Positions 31,791-44,229 are shown, counted from the first letter of the stretch. The stretch: 64,000 nt of DNA from Spinacia oleracea (GCF_020520425.1 NC_079491.1:33037449-33101448); one strand, 5' to 3'. A program made the numbers and translations. The notes: generated from the sequence alone by a model not told the origin.

Positions 31791-33254
31791 TGTGAGGGGG
31801 TCGAAAAAGCACGAGGCTAATGCGTGACCTCGTCCCTCGTGGGTGTGACGATTCTTTTTATTCAATCAAGTGTAATTGGATTTCCTGTGAGTATACACCC
31901 AATTGACTAGTAATATAGGAGTCGCCATTCAGTTTTTAACGACAATGAGAAAAACTGACAAAACCCGGTTATCGTGACATAAAGGGAGTGCAATTATGTT
32001 TGACCACGACGGCCGTAGGTTCCCTTGTGATCCCTGGTGTGGGGATCTCTCAATATACACCCGCAAGGTAGAGATTGAGGGTTCGGGGGACTGTAACTAC
32101 CGAGAGGAGTACTTCGCTCGTCGATAACTCCAGAGGCAGGATATCCTTACTAGCTCAGCATAAATAATTGAAGGGACATGCGTTAACTATTAAACTAATC
32201 TGAGTTGATTTTAGCAATATGCAACATATAATACTAATTCGATCGTGATTATCTGATTTAAATAGCATTAAGGGACCTAGCATGATAATCCGATTTCCCA
32301 AAAATATTATATTTGTTAGGCGTGATAGAACAATCAGATTAGGTTAGTTTAACAGTTCATAAAAAGGGCGAGGAAACCAGTTAAATCATCGAAAAGGGAC
32401 ACATTACGACGCACCCTTGAGAGGTGCGTCACGGTTCTCAGAAAACTAACCACTTTGACTTTGCTATTTCTCCTTTTTATTTAACGAATCTCAATTATGG
32501 GACAGGATACGTTCTGTTCGATTTATGGATCAATTGCGACAGAACGCGTGAACAGTTTCGCAGCGAGAGGCTTAGGCTAAGGGTTGGAGTCAATACTCAG
32601 AATATAATTGTGTGTTGTTGTGTGTTCTTTCACGTCGAAACTAGGGGCCTATTTATAGGGAAGAGTTCGTGGAAAGATAGAATTGCAGAGTTCTAATCCA
32701 CAAAGAATTAGGAAAAGAGACGTACCCAGGTATTTTCAGCGCCCAGGCCTGGGCGCCTAAGATTTCGGCGCCCAGAGCCAGGCGTTGAAAATAGGGTCTG
32801 GGCAGTTTTGTTTAGTCAGATTCGGATTCCTAAAATCCGTAGAGTTTGAGATTAATTCGAGTCTTTTAGTGCGTATCAATTTTATGACGGAATGCGTCTG
32901 GGCCCGTTACGAACTCTAGGTTCGTTAGGATTTTAAATAATACGTGACTCCTATTTCCGAATCCTATTAGGAATAGGATTCTCACGGTTTTCTATCTCAT
33001 TTAGGATTTATGTTGAAATGCAACACCTAATTCTGACAGGTTTCTATCTTTTATGATTTGCCACTTTTAGATGCTACCTTTTACGACAGTTATTATTTTT
33101 AGCAGGTTTCCATAAATAGCAGGTTTCGGGTGAAATGAAATGGGGAATCGAGATTCGTTTATTTTATAGGAGATGCGTTGTCAAGTGGAGTTTTTATGCT
33201 TTCATCATCGAACCTTTCCCTTTGCGGGAACGGGGACAAAAGTAGGTGTCTACA
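31791..33254 (-). repeat. Gypsy 5' LTR
   Basis: It is 1464 bp, TGTGAGGGGG to GTCTACA, followed by GAACC. It holds hairpin motif B6 (32732-32792), in which one inner G-C pair is lost (GCCTAAG). Nine or so private substitutions separate it from the two 3' LTR copies. Confidence 0.92.
32732..32792. repeat. Two-tier hairpin motif B6 (in 5' LTR)
   Basis: As A1 and B1 with a single disrupted inner pair. Confidence 0.85.
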
Positions 33255-33259
33255 GAACC

Positions 33260-36200
33260 ATACTTGGGAATTTTAATTCGGTCGTAGCTAACCTGTAAGT
33301 CGTATGTTTTTGAAGCACTTTCCAAAGTCTTCATAGTTTTCATTCCTCAAGATATCTATGTATCTATCTTGGTTGAATTATATTTCTTATACGATTTACC
33401 TAGGTATTGAACATCAAACGTTAGTGTCTATAAAGACATTACTCAAGTCCTTTGAGTATTAGGATTCTCTTGAAGCACTTCTAAAGTCTTCATGAAGCTC
33501 TTCCAAAGGCTTCTAAATACGGAGATTTTCCAAAGACTCCTAAGTATCCTACATTTGTTTGTTTCTTGACTCGAAGTCCATTTGAGGTCATTTTTCTCCC
33601 ACTTGCCTTTTTGGAAATATGATGGTTTCCTAAAAGACATTATCTTAAGCAACAACCATATGTTCTCAGATTTGTGGTAGAATAAATACCTTTTGTTTCT
33701 ATGAGTCGCTCATAAAGAAACATATATCTATCCTTGAGTTTGTTTGATGTAAACACTAACTCCCACTGGGTTCGACAACCCTAGATATATATGTACTGAA
33801 AAGATGTACTGAACCGAAGTTCAATCCTTATGACATCTTATCCTTAGCTTTGACAGCCTTGTTTAATGTGATAGTCACTTGAGAGTGTAATTAGAAACTA
33901 TATAGGAAAATAGTCGTGATTATCGTTAATCGAAATAGATTCCGATTTCTCCATTTGGACATACCATATTCTTATGGAGCTTCGATTGTTATAATGCCAT
34001 ATAAACAATCTAGATAATCTTTCTTGGCTCATGCAAACATCACCTTGACCCAGCCTAGATGTTCCAAAATTCTTGCCAAGTTGATTTTATACCCTTTTGT
34101 GAATTACATTGAAGCATTTCACACATTTCACTTTGAGTAAGTATAGCCACATTTTCTCAAATTCTTGTGAAATAGGTAAGTCATAAAATCCATCTTTAGC
34201 CCATGAACTTCATTGTCTAGAAACTTCTAACAATAGTCCATTTCTATGTCATGTTCAACAAGCAAGACCACGTGTCTTAAATTAACCAACTTTCAGAAAT
34301 CCATGCCATGGAATCTTAGAATGTTGACTTGTTGATATGGTCGTATGACATTTCCAAAGATATGTGGAACACAAATCAAAGTGTTTGATTTGAACCTTCT
34401 GAAGTTTGAGTGTGAAGAGATTCGTTTGTTTATTAATCAATCATATGACTCAACCCTTAAGTGACCATTTCATTCAAATAAACACTCAACGAATGTTTTT
34501 GTTTACTTTGAATGTGAGTCTTTCCGTTGTCCAAACAGAAATTGATTATAATCATTAATGGAACATAATACCATTAAGTTCCAGCCTTTAGAAGGACTTT
34601 AAAACAAACATGATGACCCTACAATCAATGTAGCACAACTTTGCTTCATTTCCCACTTGTAGGTCAATAACCAGACTTAGCTCCTGGAATTTGAGTTCTT
34701 AACAAGAGTTAGAATCTCAAGCGGTAATCTAATACCATAGGAGTCTATTTGCTAATTTGTTTCTCTTTAACATAAACTTCAAGGTAGAAATTGAATCTTG
34801 AATTCATTTCTTTTGTTCCCCTTTCCTATCCTTTCTAGCACGTTTTCTTATAGTCCTAAAGATTTTACTCTTTGCTTGATCTTCTTACTTTGTTATGCGT
34901 ACAAAATCCCTTTCTTTTGTTCACTTTGAATGACAACATCCAATGAGTCTAATTCATTATCGAATCAAAAGAAAATTGGTTGTTAACCATTGGTTATACA
35001 TGAGTCTTTAACTCAATACTTCATTATTTCAAAACTACCCAGTATTCTGAATATATGAGGTCCAATTGGTCTACCATTCAAATTTTAGTTTGAAAACAAC
35101 CATGAAGATCACTATAAGAAAATAGCATTCAAGATACGCTCTCACTCTCCTTTTCTTTGAGAATTGCTCTCAAAAATAGTTACCAATCGATCGAGGAAAT
35201 ATCGCAGTTCTATTGTCCGAACGCAATAAAGTTGAAGATTTACGATTCTACAAAATGAACTAGCAAAGAAAAACACTTATCATACTTTAATAACTTGAAA
35301 TAAAAGCATTCACGCAATCATCAAAGCTATTAAACATTTCATTCATGCAAAAAGAAAAAACATGGTCCAAAATGAATGAAACGATTCCAAGACCCCAAAA
35401 GTCCTAAATCCTTAAGCAGCTTTAGCATGTCTTAAGTATTTTAAGATTTTAGGTAAGCAAAACCTATTGCTAGTAATCTCCAAATTACTCTTGGTTAATA
35501 AATTAATACCATAATTTATCCCATTGCCACAACATAATTCCATTGTTGTTTGAGTTGAAACCACAATCAACGTGCTCCTTTAGGACGCCTTACCACCTAA
35601 GTCAACTAAAATAGCACCTCGCTTTAGCGTAAACCTACTATCTTAGATCCTTAGATTTTTGTAAGTGCTTCATTTAGAAGGCAATTTTTTAAACTCAATA
35701 TTACTTGGACCTAGTTGTTTCTATGTTGGTTCGATTATTTAGTGAACCTAAAACCAATCGATTCATAGAAAACAACCTGTTCATGCAAAGCATACATACA
35801 TTCATACATTCACGCATAATATATATATAGAAGTGCATAAATAAATGGTGATCTAGTATGGCCCAAAACTTCTTGTCTTGAAGCATCCAATCTTCATCAC
35901 CTCCTTGTTAGCTTGGCATCGTCTTGAATCTTCGTTCAAATGCTAACTTAAAGTTCTAAACATAGAAATACTTGAAAATAATAAATTACATCAAAATTTC
36001 CATGTTACGCAGACCATATTTAAAACTTTACATTCAAAGATAGAACGGTACGCATACCGTATTTAACTATCCTAAATTTGGCCATACTAGTCACTTTGGA
36101 GTACCTGCATTACATAAAATATACAATCTATGCATTCACCCATTCGTATGCTAAAACGAATGGCCCATGTAAATATGCAAGTATTTACGTGAATTAATTA

Positions 36201-37743
36201 AAATTCACGTTCACATAAACGCGTCCTAAAAGATTAATCAATTTCCAAATTATTAATCCTTAGACTTTATTCTAATTAAAATTGAATTTAATTAAAATAA
36301 TGCGACCTACGAAAATAATTAAAATAATTATTTCATTTTAATTTCATTTAGTGGCTCCCACTCAAACCAATAATTATTCCGGATAATTAATTATGAAATA
36401 TTAAATTAAAACTCGCGGCCCGGCCCAAGCAAATAAAATATTAAATTAAATATCCCGTTGGCCCAAATTAATGCAGATATACGAAGCCCAACGAAATAAA
36501 CAATTTTCAACAAAAAAAGTCCGATTACGTAGTTGGGCTGGGCGCAAATTTCTTGCGTGTGGCCCAAGAGGCGCACGAGCAAGGCTGGCACACCCCCAGG
36601 CCCCTCGCGCGCGCATCGCGTCCCCGCAGCTATGCTGCCCCTGCGTGCGTGTTGTGCGTCGTGTGTGTGCTGGACGTCGCATGGCTCGCGCCTTGCTTCG
36701 TCGCAGCCCCGCAAGCAATGTCGCCTGCCCCTTCCTCGCCCAGCGCGCACGAGGCACGCAGCGTACCTGCTGCTGCCCGTGTCGCATGCGGCTCGGCCTA
36801 AGCACAACAGCCCGTGTGGCTCGACGAGCCATACGTCCACCATACTTGTGTTCGTGCTTGGTTCGTGATACGGACCAACTTAATTAAAATTTAATTTAAT
36901 TTCACGAACTTGCATTAATTTTATTTTTCAAAAAGTTACGATTTTTATTTTCGAAAAACAACGATTTTTAACGATTTAATAAATTCCAACGACAATCCAA
37001 TTTCGTAAAATTATTAAATCAAGGGCAATATTCAAACTTTTAAGAACGAATGAATCAACATTTAAAGTTTGAACTTTTAATTAATAAAATCCGAAGCTTT
37101 AAATCGTTCATAAACAATTAAATTTCAGATTTTTAATAATTTGGTTTAAGTGCGATTAAAATTAACGAAACCATTCAAAATTTTAATCCAATAATTTTTA
37201 AAATTATCCACTTACCCATGAAATTATAACCCCTTTCCCAGTTAACCGAATTATTAAACCAAAATTAATTAAAATTCAATTAGGGTTTCAAATTTTACGA
37301 ATTGGGGAAAGGCAAAATTAGGGTTTATACTTATCTGAAAAATCTGAAATTTTTACCATAGATCAAGAACATAACCAGAGAGATTGTGTCAAAATTTCAA
37401 GCAATTCCGAGTAGTTTAGCTCGACATTTTAATTGAATTACTGTCCAACACTTTTAATTTTTAATGAAAAATTAACAAAAACGCCCAAAAAACGATACTT
37501 CGAGGCCTGTTTTAGCAATTCCGTTCTCATGAGTTGATCGTAGAAAATCTTTTTCAATCAAATTAGGGTTTTAAAACTCGAAAAAACGAACATTTTTGAT
37601 TTCGGACCTGATTATTACGCAATTCATTCAATAGTTCGTAAAAATTCCGAAAAATCAACAAAAATCCCAAATTTAAGACAGATGCAAAAACAATAATAAT
37701 CATGCTAATTCATGCTTTGAATACATAAAGCTCATGATACCAC
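33260..37743 (-). mobile_element. Copia-type internal region, 5' part
   Basis: About 4.5 kb with no convincing ORF on either strand. A GC-rich patch (36400-36880) of GCGCGC and GGCCCA words lies about 0.9-1.3 kb inside the 5' LTR. Small frames there are compositional. With 18444-21130 it forms a large non-coding interior, as in LARD-type or fully decayed elements. Confidence 0.55.
37730..37742 (-). promoter_or_regulatory. Copia-type primer binding site
   Basis: The minus strand TGGTATCATGAGC, one base from the LTR, resembles the initiator tRNA-Met site used by most plant Copia elements (TGGTATCAGAGC), with one inserted or changed base. Confidence 0.75.
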
Positions 37744-38689
37744 TGTAGGGGAATACATTTAAACATAATAACATGTGCGGAAACAATCCCCAAAGCCAGG
37801 AAACATGTATAAAGCACAGATTAAGCAAACTTACATTCGAAGCGTGTTTTCCACAATAATATGTTAACGAACACGAAAAAAGAACTCCACTTGTCGTTCC
37901 TCTACTTGGTTCACCGACATGTTCAGATCCGTCTTGATAATCGTAGCTTAGACAATCATTCAAGAGTTTTTGCTTTTGGGAAGAACACATCCATGGAGGC
38001 TGAGAGAGAATTAGGGTTTCTCTCTCCTCCTTAGGGTTTGATGTGTGTGGCTGAATTGTGTATTAGGTTAGGAAAACTTGTGTAGAATAATATTATAACC
38101 CCTTAGTTTATAATACTATCCGGCCAAGCCACAAGGGCAAGAACCGGACAACAAGCCCATACGCGCGCACCACACAAGCGCTGGGCCTTGGGCCTTGCGC
38201 GCTGGCTCACTGCTACTCCCAGTGGGACTTGCGCGCTTGCGCTCCTTGGCTCGTTGGGCTGGCAGCGTTGCCTCCTCGTATCCGCGATTAATATATTTTC
38301 GATATATTATTTATCGTTTCGTATACGACGAATCACCGTCGTACGATACGATTTATTCGTTTCGCCTAGCTTACGAATATTCGCGATACGATATACGATT
38401 CCGATGCAAGGTCGTATCGTATAATACGTTTTCCAACTAATTCCCGAAAAGCTATTAAATGAATTTCCGATTCATTTAATCCGGTGATCTGTTACATGCC
38501 ATTGGTGTGACCTTGTAGGTTCAGTCAAGAGTAAGTTGTGAGCTTAATATTCATTAGAACTCACTGATCGGAAGCATTGCTCCAGCTAGCTGTTCCGATC
38601 ACTTGATCTCACTGAATTAATTGTTCGCAATTAATCTGAACCTTGGTATTAGACTTAATGCACCTTGGGTGAAGGACATATTTCCTTCA
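37744..38689 (-). mobile_element. Copia-type 5' LTR
   Basis: It is 946 bp, TGTAGGGG to CCTTCA, followed by GTAAT (38690-38694). It is shorter than the 3' LTR because the GC-rich block has fewer units. Confidence 0.92.
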
Positions 38690-40127
38690 GTAATTTCAAC
38701 ATAACCAAGTTCATCAACAATTTCAACATGGTTTCAACAAATAACACACATCTCCAAACACACAGGTATGTACGTACCTTGTGTAAACAAACTGATAGAC
38801 CACTTTAACACTTTCAAAAGTCGCCTAAAGAGAATTCTCCGTCTAAACAACCAAAAATATTCCCAATATCCAAACATATTTAGAACCTTCCCCAATATCC
38901 AAACTTGAATATTTGATTTCCTAGCATCATAATTATTGAATTAGTGATTGAAATTCGTTGAAAACTTTTTGCAAACATCGTACTTTAAATTTTCAGAAAT
39001 ATAACTTATTTAAAAACTTCACCAAGGCCAATTTACGTTCCTATTACATCGAGACAATAAATTTAATAATCCACAATCGTCCTACCATGATTTACAACCA
39101 TTAAAACCTTGAAATTCATACTTTATGTCATCAAAAATCAATATTTCAATGTATTTATAAAATCTGAAAATTAAACATATTATTTAAACATAATATATAA
39201 TTCTGAAAATTCTAATTAAATTATAAAAACGTATAATTTAAATTCAAGAACATAATTTAAATGATTAAAACGTAATTAAAGTTGTTAATTAGCTTAGGGT
39301 TTAAGGAACAACCAAAAGTGGGGGAGAGAGAGAGACGCCGGCCGGAGGGGAAAGCGGCGGCGAGGGCTGCGGTGGCCGCCGGTTGCGCGGCAATGGTGGT
39401 CGCGGTGGACTTGTGCACCAAACAATGAGGATAAAGAGAATAGAACGAACGAGGGGGAAGAAGAGAAGAGCGCTGGCCTGACTGGGACGCGGCGACAACG
39501 GGTGTGGGCGACGGACAGCGGCGGTGAGAGCCGACCGGTGGTGGTGGCTGTCGCAACAACAGAAGTGAAAAATTATGAGAGAAACAAAAGAAACCACGGA
39601 ACAAAAGAGAAGAGAAGGAGGAGAGGAGGAAAGAGAGTTACCGGACAACGGTGAGGGTGGTGGCCGTGGGTGGTGGCGGCGGCCGTGAACAGCAACAGCA
39701 AGGGAAGCAACGTCGAAGTGAAGGAGGAGGGTATGAGAACGCAATTCACGTGAGTTTGCAAGGGAGAAGATGAGGGTTTTGAGTTTTTTTTTCACGTGGA
39801 ATAGAGGTAGAGAAGGGAGGAGTTTGGGTCTTATTATTTGGGCTTTACCCAATTGGGCTAGCATTAGGATTTAGTTTTAGGATTTGAATCCAAAACCGAA
39901 TAGGATCGTTTTATAAATTCAATTAGTTTTGTAATTTGATTTCTTTTCAACTTAAAATTCTAAAATTATTTTGATTTCATAAATCGTTAAAAATATTCAA
40001 AATGTAATAAAATAAATATACGTTAATTATATATATTTATTTCTAAAATCCGTAAATTCTTATTTAAATATAATTAACTATATGTTAAAATATATAAATA
40101 AAATGTGTAAAATTACGGGGGATTACA
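38690..40127 (-). mobile_element. Chromovirus 3' LTR, main part
   Basis: On the minus strand it begins TGTAATCCCCCGTAATTTTA at 40127, next to a polypurine tract (AAGAGGGGTAGAT). It contains a Pro/Ser-coding, GC-rich leader-like block (39300-39790) typical of plant LTR R/U5 regions. The Copia element cut it at 38690. The missing end is 17262-17404. Confidence 0.65.
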
Positions 40128-40141
40128 ATCTACCCCTCTTA
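40128..40141 (-). promoter_or_regulatory. Chromovirus polypurine tract
   Basis: Minus TAAGAGGGGTAGAT adjoins the 3' LTR. A second, similar CTTTAAGAGGGGTAGAA lies at about 40403-40419, near the end of the pol frame. Confidence 0.6.
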
Positions 40142-40409
40142 AAAGAAGTTTCGTCCCGAAACTTGACACGAAAATTCACACATTTTTCAAAAGTTTTTAA
40201 CTTATTTTTACTGGAGAAGTACTTGTGCCACTCATGTGCACTCTTTTGCCAACTTAAAGTTGCTTGTGTTACTCATGAACACCTTTTTCTTATGCGGAGA
40301 ATCTATTTACTTGTATCAACATGTATAATTATCTAAAAATGAGCATAAAATGCATAAAAATACCATAATAATAGGTAAAAAATGCGAATTTCTATCGCAT
40401 TCTACCCCT

Positions 40410-42600
40410 CTTAAAGAAAACGAGTTACGCCCTCGTAATTCACCTCAGAAAATAACTCTGGATATATTTCCTTCAACGAATTATGCCCCCCCCCCCCCCC
40501 CCCCCAATGCTATATTTCCACTAAAATCGTAGCAAGTGGGATTTCTACACTTCTTTCCACACAATGCCTCAATAGGTGTCATCTTAAAGCTCACATAGTA
40601 ACTATTGTTGCAAGAAATTCAATCGAATCTAGATGGTTCTCGACTACCCTTAAAGTCAATAGCACAGGCTCTCAACATATATTCCATAGGTTGGTTAGTC
40701 CTCTCAGGCTAACCATCAATTGCAGGGTGGAAAGCAGTACTCTTTTTCAATGTTGTCCCCAAGATTCAACTGGACCTTATTGCCAAAATTTCATACTTTT
40801 GTGCTTGGTAAGGATCTTACATGTTGCCCTATAAAGGTAATGTCTCCAAATATTCGCAGATAACACCATAGCATCTAGCTTTAGTTCATGAGTAGGTTAA
40901 TTAGTCTCATAGGGTTTCAACTATCGCGACCACAGGTGCAGAGGTCAAATGCTCTTTTCAAACTTGGAAAGTTTACTCCCATTTCTCACTCCACTTTAAT
41001 TCGATTCCTTTTTCAAACAGGTTGGTCATTGGTTTTGCTTTCTTCCAAAAGTCTTTCACAACCTCCTATATTGGTCATCTAGGCCTATAAAACTTCAGAT
41101 ATCGGACGCGTTCGTTGGAGTAGGTCACTCACTCACAACTTGAATCTTAGCAGGATCTAAAGAAACTCTTTTGGCTCAACTTTTCCTTTTTACCGAACCT
41201 CATCACGCCTTTCATGGATGCATAACTTTTGGGCTTAACTCTTATCTCTTTCACCAATTCATATAATCCTCCCATCTTTTCAAGACAACAAATGATTTTT
41301 AACGATCCTGGACCACTTGAATCTTCTCTTAAATGTATTCCTTTACATAACGTAGTTTTCAATCAATTTAGTCCTTCACTTTTCCGTCGGTGTCACTTAT
41401 ACACACATGACTTCAAGATTTGTATACTTCATCTAATAAAACTATATTCTTTCTAAGCGTCTTCAAATAATTCTCAAGTGTTTGTCATGCTCCTTCTCAT
41501 TCCTTGAATAAATTAGGATATCATCAATAACATAATAACGAACTTAATTCGGAATTCGTGTAAAATCTTATTCATCAAATCCATAATTATGGCAGGTGCA
41601 TTGGTTAACCCAAATGACATTACTCTAAACCCATAATGACAATAACGAATCCTAATGAGGTCTTAGGCCCTTATCAGCTATTCTCAATTGGTGGTACTTC
41701 AAACACAAATCAGTCTTCGAGAACACACTCGCCCAATTCAATTAATCCAATATGTCATCTATCCTAGGCAAAGGGTACTTGTTCTTGATGGTTTTTTGTT
41801 CCCTAAAATTGAGGCATAATTCCATAATCTTATCTTTCTCCTTAACAAACAACACATGAGCTCCCCACCGTGATGCACTAGGCCTAATATACTCCTTAAC
41901 GAAACAACTCTTGCAATTGTGTCTTAATTCTCTCATTTCAGGAGGTGTCATTCTATATGGTGCTTTAGATATAGGTGTCGTTCCAGGAACTAAGTCTATA
42001 GTGAACTCAAAGGATCTAACAGGTAACATACTTGCAATTTCACTCGGAAACACATCAATGAATCCACTCACAATGGCAACATCCTCGATTTTCACTCCAA
42101 CTTCTTTACTCACATCTAACACACTACAGAAAAATAGTTCACACTCCCTATTCATCCATTTCCTCACTCGCATTACAGAAATAACTAAAGGTTCTTGGAC
42201 TTCTCAAAACGTCTACATGAGGTCAACTTCCCAACAAGATTCCTTAAAATTACTCTCTGAATTTCACAGTCTATCTCAGCCTTGTAAAAACTTAGTCAAT
42301 TCGTCCCCATAATTACATCTAGGTTTCCCAAGTTAAACTCTATCAAATCAGAAGGAAAACGCAATCCTTTATCTTCCAAAACAAGTTCTTAAACAACTCG
42401 ATACACCTTATGGTTACACCAGTAGGTAGACTAACAGGTAAATCAATCGCCTCAAAATCTACTAACCTCAAATTTTTAACAATAGAGGATGAAATAAAAG
42501 AACAAGTGTCCTTGAATCAAACAATGTTTTAACTGGCGCGGAGTTAATAGAAAAGTACCATAAACTACGTCTGTAAAACGTTCAGCTTCATTTCTACTCA
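40410..42600 (-). pseudogene. Chromovirus pol relic (protease, RT, integrase C-terminus)
   Basis: Read from right to left. A protease trace has LFDSRT in place of DSGT near 42515, and GNLDVIMG near 42345. The RT N-terminal half at 41742-42173 is open and contains [34 protein letters not shown] and [13 protein letters not shown]. The catalytic region near 41510-41545 reads [10 protein letters not shown] connection/RNase H trace lies at 40900-41150. An integrase C-terminal block near 40590-40745 contains AFHPA, MEYMLRACAIDFKGS and NNSYYVSFKMTPIEALCGKKC. Many stops, frameshifts and an internal loss before the integrase show it is dead. Confidence 0.85.
40486..40505. repeat. Poly(C) tract of 20
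   Basis: Twenty consecutive C, in the relic between integrase end and LTR. It is possibly unstable or a sequencing-sensitive homopolymer. Confidence 0.9.
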
Positions 42601-42749
42601 TCACGAACAGTTTACCCGGAGCCTTATTATGGTTGTTATTCTCATTAGCAGACTTATGGAGGTTCTCTTAGTTGTTCTGCGCCCTTACAAGCTTCAAACC
42701 CTAATTTCCTGACTGGTTAAATCCCTACTTCACCTGGTTACAACTCCCA

Positions 42750-43664
42750 TTACCATTTTGTTCCTTTTTCTGCTTAGTAAAGCATTCATACTCCCTATGT
42801 CCCTTGTTCTGACAATAGTTACAGGTCACTAATTCTCCCTTACAGTTTCTACCAGGATGGTTGTTATTGCACATCTTACACTGATACACTCTCTCATGTT
42901 GGTTCCTATTGTTGTGCCCCTATTTGTTCCTTCCTAGAAAGTTTCCATTTCTATTCCCATTCCCATTTTCATTCATATTCCTCTTGAAATTCCCTTGGTT
43001 TTCCCCAGCATTAAACTCTTTTCTTTTCTCCCCAACAACAATATTTTTTTTCTTGTCCCTTCTTGACTGCAAACCATAAATATGGGCAGCTTTCCCATAC
43101 ACAATATCCAAAGATGTAAAGGTTTCCCCACCTAATCCTAATTGGATCTCATCAGTCAAACCTTGCTCAAACCTCTGAGCCTTTAGCTCCTCCGTGGCTA
43201 TAACCTCCGGTGCAAACCTCAACAGTGCTATAGATTTACTATAATATTCAACGATGGTCATATTCCCCATTCTAAGGTTTATAAATTCCTGTGCTTTTTT
43301 TTCATAAAAGGAGGATAAAACTTTTTCCTTAGGGCAGTAACAAATGAATCTCAATTGAATCCCTCAACAGCGCTAAGTCTAGCTTCATTTTCTCTCAACC
43401 ATAAATCAGCTTCATCTTTCAAGTACAGTACCACTTGACCCACTCTCATGTTCTCAAGACAGTTCACTGCCCCAAACATTTTCTCAAACTCTCTAACCCA
43501 GTTCTCTAAAAAGGTAAGATTATCTTTCCCCTTAAAGTATGGTGACTTAACTTTGGCCAGTCTCTCAAACATGTCCCCAGCAAAATCGGGACGCTCAGTT
43601 CTCTCTTGGGTCAGCTTTTCCGCCAGAGGCGAATAGCAACAACTAAGTCATTATTGTTGGCCAT
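42750..43664 (-). pseudogene. Chromovirus Gag relic with zinc knuckles
   Basis: It starts with MANNNDL near 43664. It continues in pieces: FERLAKVKSPYFKGKDNLTF and VGQVVLYLKDEADLWL (43351-43572), then YEKKAQEFINLRMGNMTIVE and LRFAPEV (42920-43354). Two knuckles follow at about 42780-42895: CKMCNNNHPGRNC (spacing slightly short) and CNYCQNKGHREYEC, a canonical CX2CX4HX4C. Frames are broken at least twice. The Gag type and order are those of plant chromoviruses. Confidence 0.85.
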
Positions 43665-43689
43665 TCTATAACACGGCCTGAAATTAATA

Positions 43690-44225
43690 CATTCTACTCT
43701 AGGTTGAAGCTTCACTTAATATTATCCTAGCAGTGTAATATCACACCAACATCAAGAATTCACATAAAATAAACAATCATTTATGAATGTGCAACAGTTA
43801 TCTACGAAGGTGATCCCCTCGGTCATTTAAGAATGATATTCACATATAGGACATTCAACTGAGAAACAAGGAACAAAATCCAATCATCACAAATAACAAG
43901 GTAGCATAAAAGAAGAAAACATTCCCCTTGCGTCCCAAAATAAACTCTTGATCCTTTGGATAATCAATAACCTAACTTTTATTCCTCAAAAGAGTGTTAA
44001 TAACAATTTCTAAACCAGAATAACGCACTTGTCCTCAAAATAACATAAAGGTTCTATGATATAAACATAAACTATTGTTGGCGAATTATGGAATTCTCAA
44101 ATTGGAAACGAATACTTTAACTTTTATTGCTAACTCTATAAAGGTTTAGTACATCCTTGAAAAGAATAACGAATAATCAAACTTATGTTGCTTTAACTCA
44201 CTATGAGAAAAACATACAAATCTAG
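43690..44225. other. AT-rich segment right of chromovirus Gag
   Basis: No ORF and no match to the 3' LTR at 38690-40127. I find no primer binding site. The 5' LTR of the chromovirus appears to be lost or truncated here. Confidence 0.35.
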
Positions 44226-44229
44226 ACGG

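Larger units (their letters stand above)
21136..33254 (-). mobile_element. Complete non-autonomous Tat-like Ty3/gypsy element
   Basis: It spans 12.1 kb, flanked by GAACC (21131-21135, 33255-33259). Minus-strand order: 5' LTR 31791-33254, PBS 31772-31789, gag 29210-30568, protease 27602-29209, antisense gene 24477-26279, PPT 22584-22598, 3' LTR 21136-22583. RT, RNase H and integrase are absent. Gag type, DNGSA protease, PBS and PPT point to the Tat/Ogre lineage. Its LTRs differ at roughly 1% of sites by eye, so the insertion is fairly young. It needs enzymes from a relative to move. Confidence 0.88.

Noticed and set aside
6097..32792. CRISPR-like array
   Set aside because: The repeated hairpin is spaced by kilobases of element sequence, not by short spacers, in a plant nuclear context.
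36406..36887. Several overlapping ORFs of 80-145 codons on both strands
   Set aside because: All fall in one GC-rich island where stops are rare. No family pattern in any frame.
39301..39864. Ser/Pro-rich minus-strand ORFs of 115-187 codons
   Set aside because: They lie in the GC-rich part of the chromovirus LTR. Composition explains the open frames.
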